In this document: positions 16,468 through 25,632 of the stretch, piece after piece
How positions within the stretch are numbered: the stretch's first letter is position 1
Layout of the letters: every line of letters begins with the position of its first letter
Source of the DNA: Diaminobutyricimonas aerilata
GTDB taxonomy: Bacteria; Actinomycetota; Actinomycetes; Actinomycetales; Microbacteriaceae
Direction of reading: 5' to 3'
Length of the DNA: 64,000 nucleotides
Assembly: GCF_002797715.1 (NCBI RefSeq)
Contig: NZ_PGFF01000001.1
Coordinates: 434,001 to 498,000, forward strand
Position numbers and translations under genes: made by a program
The notes under the pieces: generated by a model
What the model was told of the DNA's origin: nothing
Databases searched by the model: none
What the model saw: the letters and a program-made list of their open reading frames with translations, nothing else

Positions 16468-17931
16468 CTACTGCACGGCGGCGGTGAGGCGCGCGATGTT
16501 GTCGAGCACCTTCGAGCGGAACGGGCGGGCCTGCCACTCCTCGAGCGTCAGCTGCCGGCTCTTCGCGCGATACCCCGCCTCGACCTCGCGGAGGGAGCGC
16601 ACGAACGAGGCGCCGCGGATCATCACCGAGATCTCGAGGTTGAGCGTGAACGACCGCATGTCCATATTGCTCGACCCGATGACCGACACGTCGTCGTCGA
16701 TGGTGAAGTGCTTCGCGTGCAGCACCGTCGGCTCCCGGTAGAGCCAGATGGTGACGCCGGCCCGCAGCAGCGCCTCGTAGTAGCTGCGCTGCGCATGGTA
16801 GACGAGCGGCTGGTCGCCGATCTCGCTCACGAACAGCTGCACGTCGAGACCGCGCTGCGCGGCCGTCGTGATCGCGTAAAGCATCGACTCGTCGGGAACG
16901 AAGTACGGGCTCGTGATGATGATGCGCTCGCGCGCGTTGTAGAGCAGCGCGTTGAACAGGCGCAGGTTGTTCTCGCCCTCGAAGCCCGGTCCGCTCGGCA
17001 CCACCTGGCAGTCGAGCGGATCCTCGGTGGTCGCCGCCGTCATCGTCTCCCGCTCGCGCAGCAGCAGGTCATCCGTCTCGCTGTACCAGTCGGTCACGAA
17101 GAGGGCGTCGATGCCCGCGACGATCGGTCCCTCGAAACGCACCATGAGGTCGCGCCATTTGAGTCCACGGCGGCGATTGCGCCAGCGGTCGTAGCCGCGG
17201 TCGATCATGTTCTGCGAGCCGGTGAACGCCACCTCACCGTCGATGACGAGCAGCTTGCGGTGGTTGCGCAGGTCCGGTCGCTGGAACTTGCCGCGCAGCG
17301 GCTGCACCGGCAGCATGAGCTGCCACTGCACCCCCATCCGCTTGAGCCGCTTGAGCGTGCGCCGGTACGGCGGGTACTGCCGCGAGGCGATGTGGTCGAG
17401 CAGCACACGCACCGTCACCCCGCGACGGTGGGCGTCTTCGAGGGCGCGGAAGAACGGCTCGCTCGTGTCGTCGACGGCGAGGATGTAGAACTCGACGTGC
17501 ACGTATCGTCGCGCCTTCGCGACGGCTTCGGTCATCGCCGCGATCGACTCGTCGTACTCCGGGTACAGGCGTGCGGTGTTGCCACCGACGAGCGGCATCG
17601 CGCCGAGCGTCCGGTTCAGCTCCACCACCGGGGCGAGCCACGACGGCCACGAGCTGTTCTCGCTCACGTGCTCCATGCCGACGGTGGAGTCGAGGATGTA
17701 CTGGTTGATCGTCGACTGCCGTTCACGCCGCTTGCGCGGGAGCTTCGTGCTGCCGATGAGCAGGAACAGCAGGAACCCGATGTACGGGATGAGGAAGATC
17801 GCGAGCAACCAGGCCGTCGCGGTCTGCGGGCGCCGGTTGATCGGCACGACGATGATCGCGGTGATGCGGATCGCGAGGTCGATCGCGAGGAGGACGACGG
17901 CCCAGATGGTGGTCATGAGGGTCGGGTCCAC
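16468..17931 (-). CDS. cls: Cardiolipin synthase
   Basis: 487-residue membrane enzyme of the phospholipase D superfamily that makes cardiolipin. Two N-terminal helices (about residues 5-30 and 36-60) form the PLDc_N module. Two HKD motifs follow: NHRKLLVIDGEVAFTGSQN (about residue 225) and HAKHFTIDDDVSVIGSSN (about residue 405), both complete. GTG at 17931 is preceded by a TAGAGT -10 box 6 nt upstream, so the transcript is probably leaderless. Length matches bacterial cardiolipin synthases. Confidence 0.92.
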   Translation of the reverse strand: MDPTLMTTIWAVVLLAIDLAIRITAIIVVPINRRPQTATAWLLAIFLIPYIGFLLFLLIGSTKLPRKRRERQSTINQYILDSTVGMEHVSENSSWPSWLAPVVELNRTLGAMPLVGGNTARLYPEYDESIAAMTEAVAKARRYVHVEFYILAVDDTSEPFFRALEDAHRRGVTVRVLLDHIASRQYPPYRRTLKRLKRMGVQWQLMLPVQPLRGKFQRPDLRNHRKLLVIDGEVAFTGSQNMIDRGYDRWRNRRRGLKWRDLMVRFEGPIVAGIDALFVTDWYSETDDLLLRERETMTAATTEDPLDCQVVPSGPGFEGENNLRLFNALLYNARERIIITSPYFVPDESMLYAITTAAQRGLDVQLFVSEIGDQPLVYHAQRSYYEALLRAGVTIWLYREPTVLHAKHFTIDDDVSVIGSSNMDMRSFTLNLEISVMIRGASFVRSLREVEAGYRAKSRQLTLEEWQARPFRSKVLDNIARLTAAVQ

Positions 17932-17990
17932 GCCCCAACTCTAGGGGCGGCCCGCTCGCGGCGACGGCCCCAGTAGGGGCGGTGCCGGGG

Positions 17991-18479
17991 TCAGCGCATG
18001 TTGACGAACTGCAGGGCGACGTCGAGGTCCTTGCCCTTGAGCAGCGCGATCACGGCCTGCAGGTCGTCGCGGCTCTTCGACTGCACGCGCAGCTCGTCGC
18101 CCTGGATCTGGCTCTTCACGCTCTTCGGGCCCTCGTCTCGGATGATCTTCGCGATCTTCTTCGCGTCATCGCTCGAGATGCCGTTCTTCATGCCCGCCTC
18201 GATGCGGAACTCCTTGCCGCTCGCGAACGGCTTGCCGGCGTCGAGGGCGCGCAACGAGATGCCGCGCTTGATGAGCTTCTGCTCGAACACGTCGAGCACC
18301 GCCTTGACCCGCTCCTCGGTCGAGGCCTTCATCAGCACCTTCTCGCCGCTCCACTCGATCGAGGCGCCGACGTTCTTGAAGTCGTACCGCTGCGCGATCT
18401 CCTTCTGCGCCTGGATGAGCGCGTTGTCGGCCTCCATCTTGTCGACCTTGCTGACGATGTCGAATGAGGAATCTGCCAT
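17991..18479 (-). CDS. YajQ family nucleotide-binding protein (DUF520)
   Basis: 162-residue protein of the YajQ family, two ferredoxin-like halves that bind nucleotides; some members are reported cyclic-di-GMP effectors. Recognisable segments are [13 protein letters not shown] at the start, the [13 protein letters not shown] strand, [10 protein letters not shown] and the conserved end [17 protein letters not shown] -10 box 6 nt before ATG fits a leaderless start. Its role in this organism cannot be inferred further. Confidence 0.92.
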   Translation of the reverse strand: MADSSFDIVSKVDKMEADNALIQAQKEIAQRYDFKNVGASIEWSGEKVLMKASTEERVKAVLDVFEQKLIKRGISLRALDAGKPFASGKEFRIEAGMKNGISSDDAKKIAKIIRDEGPKSVKSQIQGDELRVQSKSRDDLQAVIALLKGKDLDVALQFVNMR

Positions 18480-18514
18480 GACTCCAGCCTAGACATCCGC
18501 ATCCTGCGGCGGCA

Positions 18515-18547
18515 CACGGCGGCTCGTTCGAGGAACGAGCCGCCGTG
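18515..18547 (-). terminator. Hairpin terminator after the MFS gene
   Basis: Perfect 15-bp stem (CACGGCGGCTCGTTC with its complement) and a 3-nt GAG loop, 5 nt after the MFS stop on the minus strand. No T-run follows, as is common in high-GC actinobacteria. Confidence 0.75.
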
Positions 18548-18551
18548 ACGG

Positions 18552-19745
18552 TCAGGCGGGCAGGGCGGGGCTCGCCGTCCGGCGTCGGACGTAGCCGAGC
18601 AGGAACGACACGAGCGCGAGGGCGGTGGCGATCGCCCCGGTCACCGGCACGGCGGCTGCTCCTCCGGTGGCGAGGGCGGCGGCCCCGAGCGGAGGTGCGA
18701 TCGCGATTCCGAGGTACATCGCCGTCGAGTACCACGAGATCGCATGAGCGGCCTGTTCCGAGTCGATCGTCACCAGTCGGTGCTGCACCGGCACGGTCGC
18801 GGCGAAAGCGACGACGCCCCAGACGGCGAACACCACCACGTCGGCGACGAACGACCGGAACACGAGGGCGAGTGCCGCGAGGGCGACGATCTGCCCGGCG
18901 AGTGCGAGCGTCGCCGTCGCGCGGTTCCCGACCCGGTCGGTCACCGGACCGATCGCGATGTTCCCCGCGACACCGGCGAGTCCGTAGACCAGCAGCAGTG
19001 CGGCGAGCGCCGTGCCGGAGCCGCCCGTCGCCTGCTCGGTGACCGCCGCGCTGCGGATGTACACGGTGTTGAAGCCGGCCGTGAGCAGCGCCGTGGCACC
19101 GAGGACGGCGAGGATGCGCGGGTCCCGCAGGGGTGCCAGCCGGCGGGCGAACGAGGCAGGGCCGGCGAGGGGCACGTGCCCGACGAAGAGCGGGATCGCC
19201 ACGGCGAGCAGCGCGGCCAGTGCGACGAGCGACCACAGTGGTGCGCGCCATCCGAACGCCTCTCCCAGCGCCGTGCCGAGCGGCGAGCCGACCGCGGTCG
19301 CCAGCGTGAACCCGGCTCCAACGAGCGCGAGTGCGCGGCCCCGCCGCTGCGGCGGCACGAGGGCCGCGGCGGCGGCGGTGGCGGTGGGCACGAGGGCCGC
19401 GCCGCCCAGGCCGGCCAGGGTGCGCCCGGCGATGAACAGCGGGAGGTCGGGAGCGAGCACCGCGAGCGCGGAACCGAGACCGAGCACCGCGACCCCCGCC
19501 GCCATGAGGGTGGATCGGGGAACCCGCGGCAGCAGCAGCGCGACGGCGGGGGACGCGATGGCCACAACGAGCGCGTATCCGGTGATCGCGTAGCTCACCG
19601 CGCTCGGGGTCGCCCGCAGGTCGGCGGCGATCTCGGGAAGCAGGCCGGCGATGACGAACGCGTTGGTGCCCACGACGAAGAGAGCGGTCGCGAGCAGGAG
19701 CAGCTTGAGAAGAGACGGGCCGTATGATGGTTGGGCATCGGTCAT
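18552..19745 (-). CDS. MFS transporter (drug efflux type)
   Basis: 397-residue major facilitator with 12 predicted helices. Motifs of the 12-helix drug:H+ antiporter group are visible: motif A region LLLPRVPRSTLM between helices 2 and 3 and AGRTLAGLGGAALVPTATAAAAALVPPQRRGRALAL around helices 4-5. ATG 19745 has a TAGCGT -10 box 7 nt upstream and a matching -35 TTGGAC, so transcription is leaderless. The divergent ArsR gene and an inverted-repeat operator over both promoters indicate local repression by that regulator. Substrate unknown. Confidence 0.88.
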   Translation of the reverse strand: MTDAQPSYGPSLLKLLLLATALFVVGTNAFVIAGLLPEIAADLRATPSAVSYAITGYALVVAIASPAVALLLPRVPRSTLMAAGVAVLGLGSALAVLAPDLPLFIAGRTLAGLGGAALVPTATAAAAALVPPQRRGRALALVGAGFTLATAVGSPLGTALGEAFGWRAPLWSLVALAALLAVAIPLFVGHVPLAGPASFARRLAPLRDPRILAVLGATALLTAGFNTVYIRSAAVTEQATGGSGTALAALLLVYGLAGVAGNIAIGPVTDRVGNRATATLALAGQIVALAALALVFRSFVADVVVFAVWGVVAFAATVPVQHRLVTIDSEQAAHAISWYSTAMYLGIAIAPPLGAAALATGGAAAVPVTGAIATALALVSFLLGYVRRRTASPALPA

Positions 19746-19786
19746 ACCGCAGACGCTAGCGAATGGTTTGATCGATGTCCAACCAT
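19727..19786. promoter_or_regulatory. Divergent promoter with ArsR-type inverted repeat
   Basis: ATGGTTGGGCATCG (19727-19740) is mirrored by CGATGTCCAACCAT (19773-19786) with one mismatch, one copy over each start region. The right copy is also part of a 22-bp imperfect palindrome, TGGTT...AACCA (19764-19785), lying between the MFS -35 (TTGGAC) and -10 (TAGCGT) boxes. Binding there would block both genes. Confidence 0.7.
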
Positions 19787-20168
19787 GGAGGTGTGCGTGG
19801 AGGACCGGTATCCGATCCCCGACATGGCCGACGTCGAGCTCGTCGACGTGCTCCGTGCCCTCGCCGATCCTGTCCGTCTCGACATCGTGCGCCTGCTGGG
19901 TGACGGCGAGCCGCACCTCAAGAGCGACTGCGTCGCCGAACGGCCCGACCTCCACAAGTCGACCTATTCGCATCACTTCAAGACCCTGCGGGAGGCCGGC
20001 GTCACCCGCATGATCGTGGAGGGGCGCTCGCATCAGATCCGGTTGCGCAAGGACGAGCTCGCTGCGCGCTTCCCGGGTCTGCTCGACTCCGTGCTTGCCC
20101 AAGGACCGACGACACTCACGCGCGAGTTCCTGACCGACCCGGGCGCCGCTCCCGACTCGTCGGACTGA
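19785..20168 (+). CDS. ArsR-type winged-helix regulator
   Basis: 127-residue regulator with one winged helix: ALADPVRLDIVRLLGDGEP (helices 1-2), the recognition segment KSTYSHHFKTLREAG and the wing VTRMIVEGRSHQIRLR. No cysteine pair for metal sensing is seen in the recognition helix, so an organic inducer is more likely than a metal. ATG 19785 is used; GTG 19797 is a possible alternative. Divergent from the MFS gene with shared operator sequences, so it probably represses the pump and itself. Confidence 0.85.
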   Translation: MEVCVEDRYPIPDMADVELVDVLRALADPVRLDIVRLLGDGEPHLKSDCVAERPDLHKSTYSHHFKTLREAGVTRMIVEGRSHQIRLRKDELAARFPGLLDSVLAQGPTTLTREFLTDPGAAPDSSD

Positions 20169-20179
20169 CGTCCGCCGCG

Positions 20180-21205
20180 TCAGCGGGCGCGCGGGTCGTG
20201 CCGCGCCGTGCTGCCGCGCACCACGAGTTCGTAGGGCAGTGGGGTGTTGAGAGAGCCGTGCGCCCGGTTCTCCGGGTGCAGCTGATCCATGAGGATCTCG
20301 ACGGCGAGCTCGCCCTGCAGTTCGGGGAACTGGGCGACCGTGGTGAGCCCGAAGAACTCGGCGAGCTCGTGGTCGTCGATGCCGATCACCGAGAGGTCGT
20401 CCGGCACCCGCAACCCCATGTCGCGCGCGGCGAGGATCGTGCCGATCGCCATCTCGTCGGAGGCGGCGAAGACGGCCGTCGGCCGGTTGCGCGGACTCCC
20501 GAGCAGCTGCTTCGCCGCGTGGTACGCGCCCTGCAGGGTGAAGTCGCACGGCGCGTACAGGGTCGGGTCGACGGGGATGCCGACCGCCTCGAGTGCGGCC
20601 TCGTAGCCCTCTCGGCGGTTGGTGGGCACGTGGAAGTCGCGCTCGTCCTCCACATCGCCGCCGATGTGCGCGATGCGGCGGTGACCCAGCGAGACGAGGT
20701 GCTCGGTCGCGAGCCTCGACACCTCGACGTCGTCGATGCTGAGCGTGCGCACCCCGGTGAGCGGACCGCCGACGCCGACCACGGGCTTGTCGATGTCGAG
20801 CAGCCGGGTCACCTCGTCCGGTGTGAGCTCCAGATTGATCGCGATCACCGCATCCACCCGTTTGCGCAGCAGGAAGTGCTCGAAGACGCTGCGCCGCTCA
20901 TCGCCGCCTCCGCTCAGGTTGTAGAGGGTCAGGTCGTAGCCGTGCGACAGCAGGCGGCGCTGCGCGCCCTCGATCACGGCGCCGTAGAACCAGCGGTTGA
21001 GGAACGGGATGACGACGCCGACGTTGCGGGTGCGTCCGGTCGCGAGGCCGGAGGCGCTCGACGAGACGACGTAGCCGAGTTCGGAGGCCGCCGCGGCGAC
21101 GCGTTCCTTCGTGGCGGGGGAGACGTGGCCTCGACCGCTCAGCGCGCGGGACACGGTGGCGGTGGAGACGCCCGCGAGCTGCGCCACTTCGTCGATGCCC
21201 GGCAT
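20180..21205 (-). CDS. LacI family transcriptional regulator
   Basis: 341-residue LacI-type repressor. The helix-turn-helix IDEVAQLAGVSTATVSRALSG and hinge segment ASELGYVVSSSASGLATGRT are canonical, followed by a periplasmic-binding-like sensor domain (VGVVIPFLNRWFYGAVIEG ... FAASDEMAIGTILAARDMG ... IGIDDHELAEFFGLTTVAQ). Its direct neighbours are ArsR and tRNA-Tyr, so the target is not adjacent. It is the only LacI gene in the window; the LacI-like operators at 28956 and 29056 of the maltodextrin locus are candidate targets (inference). Confidence 0.9.
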   Translation of the reverse strand: MPGIDEVAQLAGVSTATVSRALSGRGHVSPATKERVAAAASELGYVVSSSASGLATGRTRNVGVVIPFLNRWFYGAVIEGAQRRLLSHGYDLTLYNLSGGGDERRSVFEHFLLRKRVDAVIAINLELTPDEVTRLLDIDKPVVGVGGPLTGVRTLSIDDVEVSRLATEHLVSLGHRRIAHIGGDVEDERDFHVPTNRREGYEAALEAVGIPVDPTLYAPCDFTLQGAYHAAKQLLGSPRNRPTAVFAASDEMAIGTILAARDMGLRVPDDLSVIGIDDHELAEFFGLTTVAQFPELQGELAVEILMDQLHPENRAHGSLNTPLPYELVVRGSTARHDPRAR

Positions 21206-21347
21206 GCGCCACCCTCCTCGGTCGGTGCGATCCTATCCGCGGGCGGCGTCACACGCGGTGCCGGCCCGTGGTTCGCGACCGCTCGCGATCCGTATATCCT
21301 TGTCTGCGCGCCTCCGGTTGGTGAATACATCGGTCGGGTGCGCACAC

Positions 21348-21429
21348 GGCGAGTTACCCAAGCGGCCAAAGGGATCTGACTGTAAATCAGCTGTCTACGA
21401 CTTCGGGGGTTCGAATCCCTCACTCGCCA
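21348..21429 (+). tRNA. tRNA-Tyr (GTA)
   Basis: 82 nt with acceptor stem GGCGAGT/ACTCGCC, anticodon stem CTGACTGTAAATCAG with anticodon GTA, a long variable arm as expected for bacterial tRNA-Tyr, and a T-arm with GGTTCGAATCC. The 3' CCA is not encoded. Confidence 0.95.
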
Positions 21430-21439
21430 CCGATCCACA

Positions 21440-21474
21440 CGAAGGCGCCCCTCAGCGGGCGCTTTCGTCTTTCC
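21440..21474 (+). terminator. Terminator after tRNA-Tyr
   Basis: Stem GAAGGCGCCC / GGGCGCTTTC with a short loop, followed by TTTC-rich sequence, 11 nt after the tRNA. It may also end the convergent LuxR-type gene that stops at 21481. Confidence 0.7.
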
Positions 21475-21480
21475 CGCCCG

Positions 21481-23769
21481 TCACACGAGGGCGTGCTCGG
21501 CGCGGTACGCGGCGCGCAGATCCTCCGGGCAGGCCGCGGAGGCGGCATCCGCGGTGGTCAGTGAGGCGAGCCGATCGAGCACGCCGAGCGCCGCCGCGGA
21601 GTCGCCCGCATCGTGGTGCGCGTGGGCGAGGGCTCGGAGGGTGGCCGCCTCGCGTCCGTGATCGCCGGAGGTCACCGCGATCTCGAGCCCGCCGGCGAGC
21701 CGGGAGATCCTCGTCCGGCTGTCGCGTGCGGCGTCGGCGCTGAGGATGAGGGCCCGGTTGAGACACCGGAGATCCCCCAGTCGGCGGAACGTGTCCACGA
21801 GCTCATCGAGGTCGCCCGCCTCCTCGAGGCCGAGGGTCGCCTGCACGATGCGCGCGTGAGCGACCTCGTGCTCGTTGAAGACCGCCTCCGCGTACGCCCG
21901 GCACTCCGCCGCCCACACCCGCGCCATCCGCGGATCCGTCTCGACGGCCGCCGACGCCATCATGTACCGCACGTTGTTCACGTGCGTCAGATCGTCCGCC
22001 CGGGCGTACGCGCGCATCGCCGCGGAGAACGCCTCCAGCGCACCCGGGAGGTCGGCGTCGGGGCCGCTGTTCAACGCGATCCCGCGGGCCTGACGGATGG
22101 CACCGAGCTCCCAGTCCTCCCCGCGCTCCGCGGCGAGCCGCTCCGCCTCGGCGAGGTGGGCGAGAGCCGCCTTCCGATCATCGCGATAGGCGGCGGCGAG
22201 TCCGGCGAGCTGATGAGCCGCGCGGCGCGACCCGCCCCCGTGAGTCGCCAGTGCGAGTGCGCGATCGCCGAGCGCGGTCACCCGGTCCACGTCGACGAAG
22301 GCGATCGCGTTGCCGAGCGCGAGGAGGTCGTCCGCGTCGGCCTCCTCCAGCACGGCCGCGTCGGTCGAGGCCCGCACCAACGCGGTGATGCTGTCGACGT
22401 CCGCCCCGTACTGCTCCACCCCGATCGACAGGGCGGTCGCCAGGTCGAGGGCGCTCGGATGCCTCGTCGACAGCGCCCACCGCAGCGCGGCATTCACCTC
22501 GGGACACAGGATCGCCGATGTGCGGCCCGCCTCGGGGCTCGCGTCGGTGCGTGCCTGCCCGGCGAACCGCCTCGCGATGACCGCGGTGTGCTCGGTGTGC
22601 TTCCGACGCACCTCGTCGATCAGCCCCGGATCGGTGCGGGCGAGCACGAACTCGCGCATGACGGCGAGCATCCGCAGTCGGGGCGGATCGGCGCTCACCG
22701 GGATCAGTAACGACTGGTCGAGCAGCCGGAGCGCGGCACCGTTCGACCCGCGGCCCGCGACGGCGGCGGCCAGCTCGAAGTCGAACGTGCCCGGGAGGGC
22801 CGCGAGCCGCCGGAGCACATCCTGGTCTTCGGCCGTCAGCAGATCCCAGGTCCACTCGAAGGCCGTCGCAAGGGAACGATGGCGTCCGTCGGGTGAGGCG
22901 CGGTCGAGCGAACCGACGTCCGCGACCAGTCGCGCTTCGATCGCCGCGAGCGGCAGATGACGGGCGACGGACGCGGCGAGTTCGAGGGCGAGCGGCAGAC
23001 CATCGAGCCGTGCGCAGATGCGGTCCGCCGTCGCCCGATCCGCGTCCGCGACCGCAGTGCCGGCGGTCCGCAACCGGTCGAGGAGCAGCGCAGTCGCCGG
23101 CGAATCCACCCCGGCGGACGCGAGCGGCCGCACCGAGTGGACGACCTCATCGGGATCGCCGAGCGGCGTCCTCGACGTGACGAGCACACGCAGGTCAGGG
23201 GCGCGACGCAGCAACCGCCGGACGGCGTCCGTCGTCGCGCGGCCGACCCGGTCGGCGTTGTCGAGTACGAGGAGGTAGTCCTGAGCCGAGAGCGCGACGC
23301 CGAGCGTGTCGGTGAGCTCGGCGCCCGGGGGCAGCTCGAGCCCGAGGGTGCGCGTGATGCGCGCGGCCACCTCGGACGGCTGCGCGTGCTCGAGCTCGAC
23401 GACGAGCGGAACGCGTTCGCTCTGATCGCGGGCGTACTCGAGCGCGAGTCTCGTCTTGCCGACCCCGCCCACGCCGGCCAGGGTCACCCAGCGCCCGCTC
23501 GCGAGCAGACCCGCGATCGCGGCCAGATCGCGTCCGCGGCCCCGCAGCGGGTTCGCGGGCGGGTGCACGGACGCGTCGCGCAGCGCGAGAGCCGCCGAGA
23601 TGAGGTCGGCCCGGGTGTCGGCGCGGAGCTTGCGGCGCAGACTCGCGATGTGGCTCTCGACGGTGCGCACGGAGATGAACAACTCCGCGGCGATCTCGGA
23701 GTTGTTCCACCGCCGCTCCACTGCGGCGAGCACCGCGCGTTCCCGCGGTGTGAGAAGCGGGCCTCCCAC
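21481..23769 (-). CDS. LuxR-type regulator with NB-ARC ATPase and TPR-like region
   Basis: 762-residue regulator with an unusual order. Residues 1-65 are a LuxR/NarL helix-turn-helix (LTPRERAVLAAVERRWNNSEIA then SVRTVESHIASLRRKL). Residues about 85-330 are an NB-ARC-type ATPase with Walker A GVGGVGKTRLAL, Walker B YLLVLDNAD, RNBS-like LVTSRTPLG and the GLPLALELAA motif. The rest is helical and repeat-like. Most LAL or AfsR-type proteins carry the LuxR domain at the C-terminus or use a SARP N-terminal domain, so an N-terminal LuxR module is notable. GTG 23769 is the start. Target genes unknown; the nearby methyltransferase is one possibility. Confidence 0.85.
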   Translation of the reverse strand: MGGPLLTPRERAVLAAVERRWNNSEIAAELFISVRTVESHIASLRRKLRADTRADLISAALALRDASVHPPANPLRGRGRDLAAIAGLLASGRWVTLAGVGGVGKTRLALEYARDQSERVPLVVELEHAQPSEVAARITRTLGLELPPGAELTDTLGVALSAQDYLLVLDNADRVGRATTDAVRRLLRRAPDLRVLVTSRTPLGDPDEVVHSVRPLASAGVDSPATALLLDRLRTAGTAVADADRATADRICARLDGLPLALELAASVARHLPLAAIEARLVADVGSLDRASPDGRHRSLATAFEWTWDLLTAEDQDVLRRLAALPGTFDFELAAAVAGRGSNGAALRLLDQSLLIPVSADPPRLRMLAVMREFVLARTDPGLIDEVRRKHTEHTAVIARRFAGQARTDASPEAGRTSAILCPEVNAALRWALSTRHPSALDLATALSIGVEQYGADVDSITALVRASTDAAVLEEADADDLLALGNAIAFVDVDRVTALGDRALALATHGGGSRRAAHQLAGLAAAYRDDRKAALAHLAEAERLAAERGEDWELGAIRQARGIALNSGPDADLPGALEAFSAAMRAYARADDLTHVNNVRYMMASAAVETDPRMARVWAAECRAYAEAVFNEHEVAHARIVQATLGLEEAGDLDELVDTFRRLGDLRCLNRALILSADAARDSRTRISRLAGGLEIAVTSGDHGREAATLRALAHAHHDAGDSAAALGVLDRLASLTTADAASAACPEDLRAAYRAEHALV

Positions 23770-23864
23770 GCGGGGATTCTACTCGCGGTCACCCGTTCCG
23801 CACCCGGCGGATTCCGGGGAGGAGGAGAGGCGGATGCGCGGGCCGCGCATCAGCCTCTCCCTGA

Positions 23865-24713
23865 TCAGCGCACCGTCGCCGTGAGGAGCAGGTACTCCCA
23901 GCGCATCCCGCCGTCGTCTTCGAGCACCGCGTCGCCGACGGCGTCGAGAGCCGCGTCGAGGGCCGCCAGCTTCTCGGGGTCGTCGGCATTGCGGTTGTAC
24001 ACCGCGATCACCGGTCCGTAATGGGATGCGAAGTGCTGGCGGAACTCCACCCCCGACGCGAACCGGTCCACGCGCACCGTGTCGCGGACGGCGTGCACGT
24101 CGGTGACCGCGTCTCCGAGCAGCCCGCGCACGTGCTGCTCGTCTCCCCACAGGGGAGCCGGCTGCGCCCCGGGAGGGGGCGGGGCGTTGAAGGGCTTCAT
24201 CGCGGCGAACATCTGCCCGACGAGTCCGCTGGGCGTCCAGCTCAGCAGGCCGATGCGCCCGCCCGAGCGGGTGACGCGCAACAGCTCCGCGGAACTGCGC
24301 TCGTGGTGCGGCGCGAACATGATCCCGATGCTCGAGATCGCGACGTCGAACTCGCCGTCGGAGAACGGCAGCGCTTCGGCGTCGGCTTCGCGCCACTCCA
24401 GTTCGGCGCCCGCCTCGCGGGCGTGACGTCGTCCGGCGTCGAAGAGCTCCGGGGTCAGGTCGGTCGCGACGACGCTCGCGCCGCGCAGGGCCGCGGGGAT
24501 CGCGGCGTTGCCGGTGCCCGCGGCGATGTCGAGCACGCGTTCGCCCGGCCGGATGTCGACGGCCTCGACCAGGCGGGGCCCGAGCGACCAGATGAGGTCG
24601 TGGGCGAGCGCGGGGTAGTCGCCCGAGGCCCACATCGCCCGATGCTTGCTCTTCAAGGCGCGGTCGGCCTCATCGGTGCTGCTGGTGGTGCTGCTGCTTT
24701 TCAGATCTGTCAT
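23865..24713 (-). CDS. Class I SAM-dependent methyltransferase
   Basis: 282-residue methyltransferase of the ubiE/Methyltransf_11 type. SAM motif LDIAAGTGNAAIPAA, acidic motif VATDLTPELF, ADAEALPFSDGEFDVAISS and the SGGRIGLLSW strand are present. ATG 24713 gives a start before a Ser/Thr-rich leader; the open frame extends further but without a ribosome site. The remote similarity to MenG is only in the cofactor domain, and the substrate is unknown. It lies 95 bp upstream of the LuxR/NB-ARC gene in the same direction. Confidence 0.85.
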   Translation of the reverse strand: MTDLKSSSTTSSTDEADRALKSKHRAMWASGDYPALAHDLIWSLGPRLVEAVDIRPGERVLDIAAGTGNAAIPAALRGASVVATDLTPELFDAGRRHAREAGAELEWREADAEALPFSDGEFDVAISSIGIMFAPHHERSSAELLRVTRSGGRIGLLSWTPSGLVGQMFAAMKPFNAPPPPGAQPAPLWGDEQHVRGLLGDAVTDVHAVRDTVRVDRFASGVEFRQHFASHYGPVIAVYNRNADDPEKLAALDAALDAVGDAVLEDDGGMRWEYLLLTATVR

Positions 24714-24793
24714 GTCCGACTCCTGTGTTCTCGTTGGGGACACCACAAGGCTCCGCCGACGTCCCGCCCCGCACATCCGTGCTGAGCACGGAG

Positions 24794-24822
24794 ATCACAC
24801 GTCGCGCCGAGACGCGTGTGAT
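24794..24822. promoter_or_regulatory. Inverted repeat upstream of the IMPase gene
   Basis: ATCACACG (24794-24801) and CGTGTGAT (24815-24822) make a perfect 8-bp dyad, 12 nt before the ATG at 24835, in the divergent gap with the methyltransferase gene. It is a candidate operator or 5' UTR hairpin. Confidence 0.45.
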
Positions 24823-24834
24823 TGGGTGGAGAGC

Positions 24835-25632
24835 ATGAGCGCGGAACTGCTGGAGATCGCCCGAGCCATCGCCATCCAGGCGGGCGAGCTCGCGGCGCGG
24901 CGCCGAGCGGAGGGGGTGAGCGTCGCCGCGACGAAGTCGTCGTCCGTCGACATCGTCACCGAAGCCGATCGCGAGACCGAGAACCTCATCCGCTCGCTCA
25001 TCGCCGAGGCGCGACCCGACGACGGGTTCCTCGGCGAGGAGGGCGGCGGTGAAGGCGGTGGCAGCGGTCTCACCTGGGTGGTCGACCCGATCGACGGCAC
25101 GGTCAACTTCCTGTACGGCATCCCGCACTACGGCATCAGCATCGCCGTGGTCGAGGGCGACCCCGACCCGCTCACCTGGCGGGCGCTCGCCGGATGCGTC
25201 GTCAACCCGGCAGCGGGGGAGACCTTCACCGCGGCGGCGGGAGCGGGCGCCCGGCTGAACGGCCGGCAGATCCGCGTCAACGACGCCGTGTCGCTCTCGC
25301 AGGCTCTCGTGGCCACCGGCTTCTCGTACACCGCCGAGCGGCGTGTGGAACAGGCGACCGCGGTCACCAACCTCATCGGCCGTGTGCGCGACGTGCGCCG
25401 CATGGGGACCGCGTCGCTCGACCTCTGCTTCGTCGGCTGCGGACGGCTCGACGCCTACTTCGAACGGAACCTCAACCCGTGGGATCACGCAGCCGGCGCA
25501 CTCGTCGCGGCCGAGGCGGGCGCCTTCGTCGGCGGGTGGAACGGTTCACCGGCGGGTCGCGAATTCATCCTCGCCGGGCACCCCGAACTGATCCGCGAAC
25601 TCGAGCCGGCCCTCGTCGAGAGCGGTGCGTGA
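24835..25632 (+). CDS. Inositol monophosphatase family protein
   Basis: 265-residue Mg2+-dependent phosphatase. The family metal and catalytic motifs are all visible: EADRETENLIRSL, the GEEGG loop, WVVDPIDGTVNFLYGIP (the DPxDGT motif) and NPWDHAAGALVAAEAG near the C-terminus. Such enzymes act on inositol phosphate, histidinol phosphate or other sugar phosphates; this sequence does not settle which. ATG 24835 is chosen over longer frames because similarity begins there. It ends just inside the open frame of the M23 peptidase gene. Confidence 0.9.
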   Translation: MSAELLEIARAIAIQAGELAARRRAEGVSVAATKSSSVDIVTEADRETENLIRSLIAEARPDDGFLGEEGGGEGGGSGLTWVVDPIDGTVNFLYGIPHYGISIAVVEGDPDPLTWRALAGCVVNPAAGETFTAAAGAGARLNGRQIRVNDAVSLSQALVATGFSYTAERRVEQATAVTNLIGRVRDVRRMGTASLDLCFVGCGRLDAYFERNLNPWDHAAGALVAAEAGAFVGGWNGSPAGREFILAGHPELIRELEPALVESGA

